64,000 nucleotides of DNA from Littorina saxatilis (taxonomy: Eukaryota > Mollusca > Gastropoda > Littorinimorpha > Littorinidae), in assembly GCF_037325665.1 (NCBI RefSeq), contig NC_090250.1, positions 33,454,015 to 33,518,014 of the forward strand. Reading direction: 5' to 3'. The notes under the pieces are model-generated. The model was given only the letters and a program-made list of their open reading frames with translations. It had not been told where the DNA came from and ran no database searches. Shown here one piece after another: positions 9,541 to 19,397 of this stretch. The position numbers and the translations under genes are program-made. The stretch's first letter is position 1. Every line of letters starts with the position of its first letter.

Positions 9541-10213
9541 GAGGGGGCGGGGGGGGGGGGGGGAGGGGGGAAGTTGGTTGGCACCGCGGTTTGCTCACGG
9601 ATAGTACGTGCACATGTGCAGATTTTCTCTACAAATCTGCAGAGAAAAGATTGACGTCAGGGAAAATAAGTGTTTCTCAGTGCCGTGAACACTTACCTTC
9701 TCAAGTTCTGTTCTTCGTTGAGAGACACTTACCACTTGATGAATATGCAAGGGTATCACAAAGACATCCACGCATACTCTCAAAGAGTATACGGTCCGCA
9801 GTCGTATTGACTGCGCACAATGTGCGTCGTGAAGAGTCCTCTTACGTTTTTTTGGCCGCCTGCACTGATCGAATGAAGCACATTTTATGCACTTTATCAA
9901 TACTTTTCTCACCAATATCGATCAGAAACCTCTTCACTGCCAAACCGGAAGTACATCACGGCGTTAGTCACGCCCTGTTGTTCCATGAGACGCCTCTCCC
10001 ATGCCGCCTCAGGAAAGAACCAATCCCGGCAAATGTCTTTGAAATGAAAAGGGGCTATTTTCACCCTTGGATCAGTGAATGGCTCAAATCGCCCATTTAT
10101 TCGATCGGCTTATAATGACTTTCAAAAGGTGGAGTTTGAACGATATATGGGGTAGATGTCACAGTGGTAAAGAAGCTGGTCCCAAGTTCATGTGCATAAA
10201 ACAGGTAATACGC
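9541..10213. other. G run, one GGTTGGCACCGCGG unit, then unassigned sequence
   Basis: A G-rich run at 9541-9568, the lone repeat unit at about 9573-9620, then about 590 bp without a supportable gene. An open frame crosses it but lacks motifs. Confidence 0.4.
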
Positions 10214-10272
10214 GTACAGTCAAGTTTTGACTAAATGTTTTCGGATCGACTTGGAATCGAGACGATGGTTGT

Positions 10273-10309
<37 letters not shown>

Positions 10310-10848
10310 ATTATTCTGCAGATCTTCGTGAAACTTTTCATTCAAATTCTTCCAGATAATATCCCAAGAATTGTTTTTCCTTTTTTATTTCATAAATGTC
10401 TCTAATGAAGTCATACAGTTGAGGCGGCACTGTGACGACTTCATTTTACAACTCAGTCCGGACTATGGGAGTGCATTTCAGCTTGGAAGCTTAAACGTAA
10501 ACTTAATTAGTTTTTATTTAATTCGGCATTAAAATCACATTTTCACAAACAGATTTTAAAATAATCGCATTGTATTCTCTGTCTATTCCTGAATCCAAAA
10601 ATGTACAGATATGTCATGTTTATTTTGAAAACGTGCTCAGAATGAAGAAAAACAGGTTATTTAGGTACAACGTTGGCAGGTCTTCGCGGAGACGAGCGTG
10701 ACTCCCAGTCTCGGTCTTCGGCTAGCCAAGCCTTACTACATGACATGTAGTCTCGCCGGGTATTGACTGGTTTTCAGTGTTTATCGTTTTGTTTCAGGCC
10801 GAAATATTGGCTGAATGTGTTGATATCGCTTCACGCGACATGTTTTTA
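10214..10848 (-). mobile_element. RC-1 repeat, old diverged copy
   Basis: It keeps the order of RC-1 landmarks: AGTCAAGTTTTGACTAAATG, GAATCGAGACGA, a GT tract, TTGAGGCGGCACTGTGACGA, GCATTTCAGCTTGG, ATCCAAAAATGTACAGATATG, and the end CTTCACGCGACATGTTTTT. Divergence is far higher than in the other copies. The strand is given with the AACAAG end as 5'. Confidence 0.75.
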
Positions 10849-11110
10849 TTTTAATTCATTTTGGCTCCAACACTTTTTCCCGTGTAAAAGAGCAAATACA
10901 CGACCGCAGATCTGTACAGGCTTTCCCATTGAATAAGAGCATGCTGCTACTCATACACATACCAAAACTCTACAACTTGCGAGCTTTCTGTGCAGAGTTG
11001 TGTTTTTTTGTGTGGCGAATACACACATTTCGTAGATTAACATTACTTCGAAGAAAATGTTCAACTCTGCACTTGAAGCAGTCAGGCTGTAGGCCTATAT
11101 TTTTGGTATG
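10849..11110. mobile_element. Foldback MITE related to 60005-60245
   Basis: CAGATCTGTACAGGC, TAAGAGCATGCT and ACATACCAAAACTCTAC occur in the same order as the reverse complement of 60190-60245. A second inverted block ends with TTTTTGGTATGTG at 11100. Boundaries are approximate. Confidence 0.55.
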
Positions 11111-11600
11111 TGTTCTTCTTCTTCTTCTTCTTGTCGATCACTCAGATGGAAACGCCGGTTCTCCGCGCAAATGTTGCCGTGCGCTGTAGGTCATCCAGAC
11201 TGCCATAGAGCTTCCCTTGCACCGTGGTCGCCTCCGCCCAGATCTGGCTTGGATACAGGCTACATCAATCCGTAGCTGGCTCCTCGCGGCGGGACGGGGT
11301 GACCTCCGGTAGCTTGGGTTGGGCCCCTTTGAGGCATAGGGCCCGGCACTCTACCAGCCCGGGGGGACTCCACAGGTAGAGCACCATCACGTGTTGAATC
11401 GTCGTTGTCCATCATGGGAGTGAAATGCGTTGCACTGTCGTTACGCGCACTTTGGCCCAGCGCATCCGTCTTCAGCAGTGGTTTCTTCTCCGACTTTTCC
11501 TTGTCGTAGGAGACTTGCTGTCCATGGCTGCAGAACGTCCCCTGTCCTTGTTTTTTTTTTTGTCTGAGTGATCCTTCTCATACCCCATTAGCCTCGGGGA
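11111..11600 (-). mobile_element. Probable retroposed repeat with (GAA)n tail on - strand
   Basis: (CTT)n at about 11114-11133 is the reverse complement of a GAA tail. The body is GC-rich (GCCCGGCACTCTACCAGCCC). No reading frame is supported. 11601-12240 shows no gene. Confidence 0.35.
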
Positions 11601-12240
11601 GAGGTGGCTGAATTAGTCTGACCTCTACACTTTGACCTGTCCAGCTTGGGTGGCCCTACCAGGAGTTTACACTCCCGCTGGCATAGCTCTCCGGGTCATC
11701 GAGGCACTCAAACCACCACACCGCGCTAAGGAATCAGCCTTGTGGTGGTATGTGTCCAAGAGGCGGGATGTTCTTATTGTATTGAAAAGCCGGCTGGACA
11801 GACCGATTCAGATTTACTAGATAGTCTACACGGGAAAGAATGAACCTTTAAGCTTCTCTCGTACAGTCGTGTCGTATGTTTGTCTGTATTGCCATCTAAA
11901 CATCTTCCCCTTCTCGAGAAGGGGCACTGGTGCTCTGAATTCAAGCCACATTTTAACAATCAATACAATCGAAAGAAATCTTTATTTGAAAGATTAGATC
12001 GGTTAACCGTCAAATACAAATCAAGGGCTATGGTCGCCTAGCAGTTTGTGATCTTGCTAGTTTCCGGTTGGGCTGTGAACTGCACTTTTCTGTCTGCCTT
12101 GCCACCCTGCCTGCCTGTCTTTTCTTTTTTCTGTCTTCCTTTTTGTCTTGTTCTTTTATTCCCTTGGTTTAGGTTCTTTTTCCTTTCGCAGATGTTTCTA
12201 CCATAACGACGCGTTGTTCAATGCCATGCCATGCCATGAC

Positions 12241-12428
12241 AGGCGCAATAGTCTAGTGGTTAATACGTCGGCATTCGATGTATGAGGTTCGGTGTTCGAA
12301 TCCCGGCTACACATGGTTGGTGAAGGGTTGAGATTTTTCTCAGGTCAACGTATATAATGTGCACATCTTCTAGTGCCTTATCTCTCTTCGTGTGTACACG
12401 CAAGCACAAGACCAAGAACCCACGGAAC
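12241..12428 (+). mobile_element. SINE family D, left piece of a split copy
   Basis: tRNA-like head (TAGTGGTTAATACG, box B GGTGTTCGAATCC) and the CGTGTGTACACGCAAGCACA body, breaking off at CGGAAC. The body resumes at 14345 after a 1.9-kb transposon. Confidence 0.85.
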
Positions 12429-13319
12429 TATGGAACGCCAGATACGCAATGTCCCCGCGGAATTCCGTCCGCGCGGACTTTTGAGCTTTTCTCGTCGTTG
12501 ATTGGTCAAAAATTCCGGCCGAACTTTTATTGTCCTCGCGCAATTCCGGCCGGAATTCCGCCCGGTATTCCGCCCGGACTTTCGAGCTATTCTCTACTCA
12601 CTAAAAACATGGAAAGGGAATTTACCGGACACTCATATGTAATTGCTTTGAAATCAAGGGCGATCACTCAAATTCTTCAAAACGCAGGATTACAAATAGC
12701 AATGGATGTTGCGCTGTTTATGGTGCAAGATGTGAATGCGATCATTGCCAAGACCCATTTTCATATGTGCTTGAAAAAGACAATTTCTTACAGGCAGAAT
12801 GTGAAATTAAACAGAAAAATACAGATTTTAGACAGATCTGTACGCAATTTTGCTCGCTATATGGGCATCTACTTCTTTAGATACCTACTGAAATCAGCAA
12901 CTGTCCTGCTTCCTTGTTGTTGTTGTTTTTGTTGTCAGAGATGTATTTTCTGGTTTATTTTTGGCTGGTATGGGATTTTATTCAAGTAAAGGTATGTATA
13001 TTTGTCATTCGACAAAAAGGCCTTGTCAGACCTTTTTTGACTTAAAAGAGCGCAAAAGAAGGACAGTTGTTATACATGTGCGGCATCCTTTCAAAGTAGA
13101 ACTGGAAAGAGATGTAAAACGACACAAATGACTCATTTCATGCGCCATTCGTTACTCATCAGACTGCTAGATTTTTCCGTTAAGACCAAGGTCACAAAGA
13201 ACAACACTGTTCCGAGAATATCTGCTCGGGCGTCAGAAAATACTGTTACAAATTATATTTCTTTCTTTTTCCAAATTGGGGAGAGGGTGAGGTGGGGGAT
13301 GAGGCAGCGTTTCAGATAT

Positions 13320-13412
13320 GCGTGTGTGTGCGTGCGTGTGTGTGAGTGTGTGTGTATGTGTGTGTGTTTATGTGTGTGTGTATGTGTGTTTATAAGTGTG
13401 TGTGTGTGTGAG
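13320..13412. repeat. (GT)n-rich microsatellite
   Basis: Interrupted GT repeats hosting the insertion of the 13415-13685 MITE. Confidence 0.9.
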
Positions 13413-13414
13413 TG

Positions 13415-13685
13415 CAGGGCCGGACTAGGCTAAGAGGAGAGGCGGTGCCAGTGGTGGTCTAGGGGGATGTTCCCCCTGGCGGGGTCAAGGGGCAGAGCCC
13501 TTCGCCCCCTGAGGCTGATGGGTAGGTCATATTCTGAGATAGGAAAATGGTCGCTCCTTGCATGAAACGGCATAAAATAAACAATAATAAAAAATGTTTT
13601 AAATAAGTGAGGTACATGTTTAGGCTGGGGGGGGTTGCGCAACCCCCATAACCCCCCCCCCCCCCCCCCCGGTAGTCCGGGCCTG
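13415..13685. mobile_element. MITE with CAGGGCCGGA-type ends and C/G runs
   Basis: Terminal inverted repeats CAGGGCCGGACTA / TAGTCCGGGCCTG. Inside are a GGGGGATGTTCCCCC block and a run of about 20 C near the right end. The same family is at 16322-16544. Confidence 0.75.
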
Positions 13686-14350
13686 GTGTGTGTGTGTGTG
13701 CACGCGATTTTGATACACGCTCACAGAAAACAAGGATAGTGGACAAATCAAACCGATGCTCAAAAGGTCAGTGCTAAAGTCAGTCAAAATCCTTTATTTG
13801 AATCAAGGGAAACAACTCATGAGCTCTTTTCTGAAGTGTGTACTGTTTGCAAGAACCGCTTCCATGAAATAGCTGTGTTCACACTCCCACACGCGCGCGC
13901 GCGATTAATGTTGATTCTTTGATCCGACTCTCTTCTAATCCCACTGTTTTGATGTCTCTATCTAAAAGTCCGTGCAAAACGAGTGCCCAACGTTTGCGAT
14001 AAAAGTCCGGGCGGAATTGCGCGAGGACATTTTAACCTCGATCCGATTCTCTTCCGTTTCAACTTTTTTAAATTTCTCGATCTAAAACTGAACTCAGGGC
14101 GGAAAGTGCCGAACCCATACGAGCGTTCCCGATAAAAGTCCGGGCGGAATTGCGCACGGACATTTTAACCAATCAAAGACGAGTATAGCTCGAAAGTACG
14201 GGCTGAATTCCGGCCGGAATTGCGCGAGGACATTAAAAGTTCGGGCGGAATTTCTGACCAATCAACGACGAGAAAAGCTCAAAAATCCGCGCGGAATTCC
14301 GGCCGGAAGTTTCCGCGGGGACATTGCGTATTTGGCGTTCCATACGGAAC

Positions 14351-14415
14351 AGATCCTCTTATCCATGTTAAAGTTACAGAAACACGAAGATACCGAGCAT
14401 GCATCACCCGTGTAC
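14351..14415 (+). mobile_element. SINE family D, right piece of the split copy
   Basis: AGATCCTCTTATCCATGTTA... through GCATGC aligns with the part of 7334-7723 that follows the breakpoint. The SINE's GAA tail is not visible here. Confidence 0.75.
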
Positions 14416-14559
14416 GATAACGAAAGCTCGACACGGCAACATATTATAACTGCCACTAGTGATTGGCCCCCCAATGTTTGTATGAGGTTTTGCAAGAAAA
14501 GGTCACTCTTCAAAAACCTATACAAACCCGTCGGACTTATTTCAGAAAATCGTCCTTTG

Positions 14560-15262
14560 TCTAATGTTGTGTTCCCACACTGAGAGAGTGTGTACCAGAA
14601 CGAAAGCTGTCTACCACACCATAACTATAACTTTATGAAACTGCTGTTGTGCCCTTCACACTATAATTATCTTGTGTGTTCCCACAGAGATCGAGTGTGT
14701 ACCAGAACGAAAGCTGTCCACCACACCATAACTATAACTTTATGAAACTGCTGTTGTGCCCTTCACACTATAATTATCTTGTGTGTTCCCACAGAGATCG
14801 AGTGTGTACCAGAACGAAAGCTGTCCACCACACCATAACTATAACTTTATGAAACTGCTGTTGTGCCCTTCACACTATAATTATCGTATTGTGTGTTCCC
14901 ACAGAGAGTGTGTACCAGAACGAAAGCTGTCCACCACACCATAACTATAACTTTATGAAACTGCTGTTGTGCCCTTCACACTATAATTATCTTATTGTGT
15001 GTTCCCACAGAGAGTGTGTACCAGAACGAAAGCTGTCCACCACACCATAACTATAACTTTATGAAACTGCTGTTGTGCCCTTCACACTATAATTATCTTA
15101 TTGTGTGTTCCCACAGAGAGTGTGTACCAGAACGAAAGCTGTCCACCACACCATAACTATAACTTTATGAAACTGCTGTTGTGCCCTTCACACTATAATT
15201 ATCTTATTGTGTGTTCCCACAGAGAGTGTGTACAAAAACGAAAGCTGTTCACCACACTATAA
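14560..15262 (+). repeat. 106/107-bp tandem array repeating the exon C splice acceptor
   Basis: GTGTGTAC marks successive units at 14588, 14695, 14802, 14908, 15014, 15120 and 15226, periods 107, 107, 106, 106, 106, 106. Each unit after the first has TGTTCCCACAG followed by a close copy of the first 25 or so bases of exon C (GTGTGTACCAGAACGAAAGC). The rest of the unit (CCATAACTATAACTTTATG, CTTCACACTATAATTAT) is intronic. The last unit is interrupted by the MITE at 15263-15667, after which the true acceptor follows. Units are almost identical, so recent expansion or homogenisation is likely. Confidence 0.92.
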
Positions 15263-15667
15263 AGTGCCGTTCACATGGCAGCAACCAACTTTTCCCCAAC
15301 TTTTGTCGTCTGAGAGTCGTCGAGGCCAAGTCGAAAAGTCTGCCATGTGAACGGCCCCAGCGATTTAGGTACGATTTAGGCTAGATTTAGCAGCGACTCC
15401 AAAACTCACTTGAGCACTGCTCGACTCGGCCGTGACTTGGCGAAGATTTTGCGCAGACTTTTCTTATCGCGCTTACTGATTGATTAGCTCTAACCATTCT
15501 GCTCTTATCGCGTAAGGATGTAGCTCCGAGAGCTGCACTGGCCTTCAAGTCTGGCGAGAATCGCCGCTTAAAACTAGTTTGAGCGTTGGCACATTGACTT
15601 GGCGCCGACTTAAATCGTTTGAAAGTTGGGGAAAAGTTGGTACAAAGTCTGCCATGTGAACATCACT
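15263..15667. mobile_element. MITE with AGTG(C/A)(C/T)GTTCACATGGCAG ends
   Basis: Inverted ends AGTGCCGTTCACATGGCAG and CTGCCATGTGAACATCACT. Inner similarity continues with CCAACTTTTCCCCAACTTT. It lies in the last unit of the 106-bp array, 27 bp before the exon C acceptor. No coding capacity. Confidence 0.8.
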
Positions 15668-15694
15668 AAGCTGTCTAATATTGTATTCCCACAG

Positions 15695-16026
15695 AGAGTG
15701 TGTACAAAAACGAAAGCTGCCCCCTGGACTGCAGCTGTCGGAGCTCCACGGCGCCTTCCACGGTGGAAGAATCTGTGGTGGAGGAAAAAAAGATAAAAGC
15801 CGAGCTGACCCTCCCCACGCACAACCTCTCTGCCAGTGTCCGGCGCAAGACCAGCGCCCCCGACCCCCGACCCTCCGCCCAGGGGATGGGGTGGGTAGGC
15901 GTGACGGTGGCAGGGGCGTTTCTGCTCGCTGTCGTCATTCTGGATGTGACGTCTCTGTGGAGAGATGTGTGTCATATGGTGGTGAATGTCAAACAATTCT
16001 GCAACAGGGAGAATGTGAAAACGTGA
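15695..16026 (+). CDS. Terminal exon C of the unrecognised membrane-protein gene
   Basis: The acceptor is TTGTATTCCCACAG|AG. The exon supplies two bases that complete CAG with the last base of exon B, then 109 codons and TGA. It opens SVYKNESCPLDCSCRSS (sequon NES, three cysteines), then an acidic/basic linker (VEESVVEEKKIKAE, RRKTSAPDPRP), one hydrophobic segment (VGVTVAGAFLLAVVILDV) and a tail of about 30 residues containing CHMVVNVKQFC. The layout fits a type I single-pass membrane protein with a small cysteine-rich ectodomain. Exons B and C together encode about 206 residues. I do not recognise the family; a receptor or surface protein is inference only. The upstream array of acceptor copies could allow alternative starts of this exon. 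Confidence 0.75.
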
Positions 16027-16321
16027 ACTTTGATTCAATTAAGACATTCTCAAAAGTTTGTAAAATGACACTTTTCTTTAACAAATTGCAACCAAAAAAC
16101 CGACATATTTTCGCTGTGGGGAAAATGTATAAAAAAAAATCGAACCAGTGGTATAGTGTTGTGGTATGGACATTGTCAGAAAAACTGGGAACATTTTCCA
16201 CTGTGCGAAATGAATAACCGTGAAAATCCAGAAAATAATTCAGTGTTGTGCTCTGCAAATTGTCAGAAAAGAAATATTCTTATATTTGATGAACTAACAA
16301 AGCCAACACTGTATTATTGTG
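16027..16321 (+). other. Likely 3' UTR of the membrane-protein gene
   Basis: AT-rich sequence after the TGA without another frame. No canonical AATAAA is seen before the next MITE, so the end is undefined. Confidence 0.4.
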
Positions 16322-16544
16322 CAGGGCCGGATCTAAGTTGGGTGAGGAAGGGGTTTCCGAATTGTGGTAGTGGTACATTAGTTGAGGGGGGTCCGGGGGC
16401 ATGCCCCCCCCCCCCCCCCGAAAAAATTTGAAATCAAGATTAAAGTATTTGCAATCTGGCGCATTCTGGGAATATTTGGCATGAGTTTTTCCAGGCAACA
16501 GAACCCCTCGACCCCCCCCCCCCCCCCCCCTGGATCCGGCCCTG
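16322..16544. mobile_element. MITE with CAGGGCCGGA ends and C runs
   Basis: Ends CAGGGCCGGATC / GATCCGGCCCTG (223 bp), flanked by short TTGTG repeats. Contains two runs of 17-20 C, one beside a GGGGGCATGCCCCC palindrome. Same family as 13415-13685. Confidence 0.78.
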
Positions 16545-16740
16545 TTGTGTGTTTATTTTGTGAACATTGAACCTGTGTTATGAACGTAGTGTTGTTGTTG
16601 TTTTAAATAAGCTTGTTGTCGAGAAAAAATCAAACGATACAATTACTGTTAAACTGTGGACATAAGCATAAATGTAAATACTATTTTGATTGTTTGCGTT
16701 ATATAGTGTATCTGTGTGATAGGTAGCTTGTTTATTGGGT

Positions 16741-16799
<59 letters not shown>

Positions 16800-16855
16800 A
16801 CGCGCGTGCTTTTGTGCGTGTGTGTGTATGTGTGTGAATATATGTGCGTGGGTGC

Positions 16856-16890
<35 letters not shown>
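16741..16890. repeat. (GT)n microsatellite
   Basis: About 30 perfect GT units, then interrupted GT. Confidence 0.95.
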
Positions 16891-16891
<1 letters not shown>

Positions 16892-17005
16892 CTTATATAT
16901 ATATGCATTGTGGATATAGATTTTATGTGCTTGAACAGTTACAGCTTATATCTTGTTGTTGATTCTAAACATGCTCATTATATAATGTATCTATGTATTG
17001 TTGAA

Positions 17006-18104
17006 CTAGAATGAATACCCGCTTCGCCGGGTAGCCGGCTTCGCCGGAAAGAAGTACTTAGAGCCGTACGCCGGCTTCGCCGGGTCCGAACAATGGACCC
17101 GCCAAGCTTAGGTCCCTCCCAGATTCGTGGAATGGGAACAGCACGAAAATGATTCAGTGGCCATAATGCCATTCCTGACCATATCGAGTCCCATCCTTGT
17201 CGAGGAATGTAACCGTGTTAATCACCTTTGGAGGCGAACTCCACTCAAACAGGACTGAGCAAGTTATGGCTTCTGAAAGGAAGGCCAGTACATAAAATTA
17301 CACAAAAGCCGCCAGACCACATCACAAACAGAACTGAACAATGCACAGGTGTTGCTTACATAGAGACACACACACTGACACACACACACACAAAAACACA
17401 GAGAAGCCGTATCTATAGAGAGATAGATGACAGTGTATTTTTCGCGTGGCTATAAATTGATTCGACCTTTGCACTTTTACAGTGAGGATAATTTACGGGT
17501 CCAATTTACGTTCTGTACACTGCGTTGACCTTCTAAAAATAGTAACAGTAACAGAACGCCGAAGACGCTCAGCGCAGTGGACAGCGCAGTGTAGTAACTT
17601 ACAACTGAACGGGAAAGCCACACGAAGGAAGGGAGATAAACGCCAAACACTGGAGAAGATAAGGAAGAGTTACTTATAATGGTGAAATGAACACAAAAAC
17701 GAAAATGAGTTCAGCGCTGCGCGCTGAGAGCACGTGTTGAAATATCTCATCGATGATATTGTGTCCGGGGTGTAGCTGAATACGGTGTCCAAATTTGAAA
17801 AAGATCCACCGAGAACTTTGGCGTTGTGATGTGGTGTAGCGGCTATGGTGTGTCGGTATGGGGGCCCGGGTAAGCTGAGGTGGAACCAAAATAGCTGAGG
17901 TGGAACCAAAATCGGTTCCGCGCTGCGCGCTGAGAGCACGTGTTGAAATATCGACCAGGTTGTGTCGTGTCCCGGGTCTACCTGAATATGCCCACCAAAT
18001 TTGAAGCAGATCCATCGAGAACTTTGGCCGTGCATCGCGCACAGATACACAGACAGATACACAGACACACAGACACACAGACTCTAGTCGTATATATATA
18101 TAGA
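17006..18104 (-). mobile_element. Canonical non-autonomous Helitron
   Basis: Read on the - strand it starts TCTATATATATATACGAC (5' TC) and ends with a hairpin ACCCG-GCGAAG-CGGGT, 7 nt later CTAG. It lies between A and T with no target duplication. All are defining Helitron features. Length 1,099 bp. It contains a roughly 110-bp internal duplication (17704-17823 and 17920-18030, GCGCTGCGCGCTGAGAGCAC). No Rep/helicase is encoded. Confidence 0.85.
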
Positions 18105-18248
18105 TAGAACACTGTTTAAACCAAGAGTCACAACAAGAACGTATAACTGATCTACAATAATAAATAACGCTATTGTTGTGATGGCAAATGTCGAACATAT
18201 CTTAGAATTAATAATTTTGATTAAACTGTTGCAAAGGTGTGCCCAATG

Positions 18249-18311
<63 letters not shown>
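18249..18311. repeat. (GT)n microsatellite
   Basis: About 31 uninterrupted GT units. Confidence 0.95.
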
Positions 18312-18312
<1 letters not shown>

Positions 18313-18388
18313 AGGCGGAGTAATTGTGTGTTTGTGAATTTGTATGTGTGTGTGCATGTGTCGGTACGTGTGTATGTACGTGTGTGGG

Positions 18389-18692
18389 GTACCGGCACGG
18401 TTGGCCTAGTGGTAAGGCGTCCGCCCCGTGATTGGGAGGTCGTGGGTTCGAACCCCGGCCGGGTCATACCTAAGACTTTAAAATTGGCAATCTAGTGGCT
18501 GCTCCGCCTGGCGTCTGGCATTATGGGGTTAGTGCTAGGACTGGTTGGTCCGGTGTCAGAATAATGTGACTGGGTGAGACATGAAGCCTGTGCTGCGACT
18601 TCTGTCTTGTGTGAGGCGCACGTTATATGTCAAAAGCAGCACCGCCCTGATATGGCCCTTCGTGGTCGGCTGGGCGTTAAGCAAACAAACAA
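18389..18692 (+). mobile_element. SINE family B (tRNA-derived)
   Basis: Begins ACCGGCACGGTTGGCCTAGT (box A) with box B GGTTCGAACCC. Ends GGCTGGGCGTTAAGCAAACA. An 11-bp duplication ACGTGTGTGGG lies at 18378-18388 and 18693-18703. Other copies are at 34569-34865, 36860-37156 and 55837-56155 (-). Confidence 0.9.
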
Positions 18693-18808
18693 ACGTGTGT
18701 GGGTCACTGTCTGTCTCTCTGTATGCCTGCCTGCCTGTTCGTCTCACCGTCTTCGTTTCCCTGTGTACAGTGTCTTGCTGTTGCAGTCGGTTGTCTCAGC
18801 TTGTTGCC

Positions 18809-19374
18809 TTAAGGCGATATGTGGCACTAAAATTAAACTTAGAGAATACATGGAATAACCTAGTTTTCTTGGTAGTTATTAAAGTGACTTATAACAATGA
18901 ATGAAACTTTTTTAAATATTAATGGACACAGATCGCCGTTGCTATGGAAACAATATAGAACGATATTTTTACTAAAGACTACAGTTGATAATTGAATTTA
19001 TATTAATTTTTGTAATAAGGATTAATGAATTTCTAACCGCATATTCATTAATCCTTATTTCAAAAACTAATATAAATTCAACTGTAGTCTTTTCTAAAAC
19101 AATCGTTCTATATGATTGTAGATAAGTCTTATGAATATTTGTGCCAAATCTTAAGCATTTCTGGTGTATGATGTTGCTGTAAAACCGTTTCCTAGAAATC
19201 CAATATGGCGCTGTTTAAGCCAGATTCCATAGCAACGGAAGTCTATGTCCTCTAGTATTCACATATTTTTCATTTCTTTTCATAAGTCACTTCAATAACT
19301 ACCCAGAAAACTAAGTTATTCCATGTATTCTCCAAGTTAAATTTTGGTGATTTGAATGCCTCACATCGCCTTAA
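18809..19374. mobile_element. Foldback MITE with TTAA ends (piggyBac-like)
   Basis: Starts TTAAGGCGATATGTG and ends CATCGCCTTAA. Long inverted arms (AGAATACATGGAATAAC and complement, GTGACTTAT and complement) cover much of it, with an inner palindrome around 19000-19110 (AAGGATTAATGAAT). The flanking TTAA fits a piggyBac-type target. Non-coding. Confidence 0.75.
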
Positions 19375-19397
19375 AATCGTGACTTATACGATGTTTT

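Larger units (their letters stand above)
12429..14344. mobile_element. DNA transposon with long complex TIRs inserted in a SINE
   Basis: 1,916 bp. Both ends read TATGGAACGCCA inward, and inverted similarity extends for roughly 190 bp (GCAATGTCCCCGCGG, GCTTTTCTCGTCGTTGATTG, GGCCGGAATT blocks). It splits SINE D and duplicates CGGAAC at 12423-12428 and 14345-14350. The pre-insertion sequence is confirmed by the intact SINE at 7334-7723. CCGGCCGGAATT-type subterminal repeats recur at about 14000-14280. No transposase is seen, so it is non-autonomous. A smaller MITE and a GT tract lie inside. The 6-bp duplication does not fit Tc1 or piggyBac; superfamily unassigned. Confidence 0.82.

Noticed and set aside
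9525-10115. 196-codon + strand ORF
   Set aside because: It begins in a G run and a tandem-repeat unit; composition and lack of motifs argue against a gene.
12357-12989. 210-codon + strand ORF
   Set aside because: It crosses the junction of a SINE and a DNA transposon and has no motif.
18389-18470. tRNA gene
   Set aside because: Box A and box B are those of a SINE head: four similar copies share the same 3' body and have target duplications.
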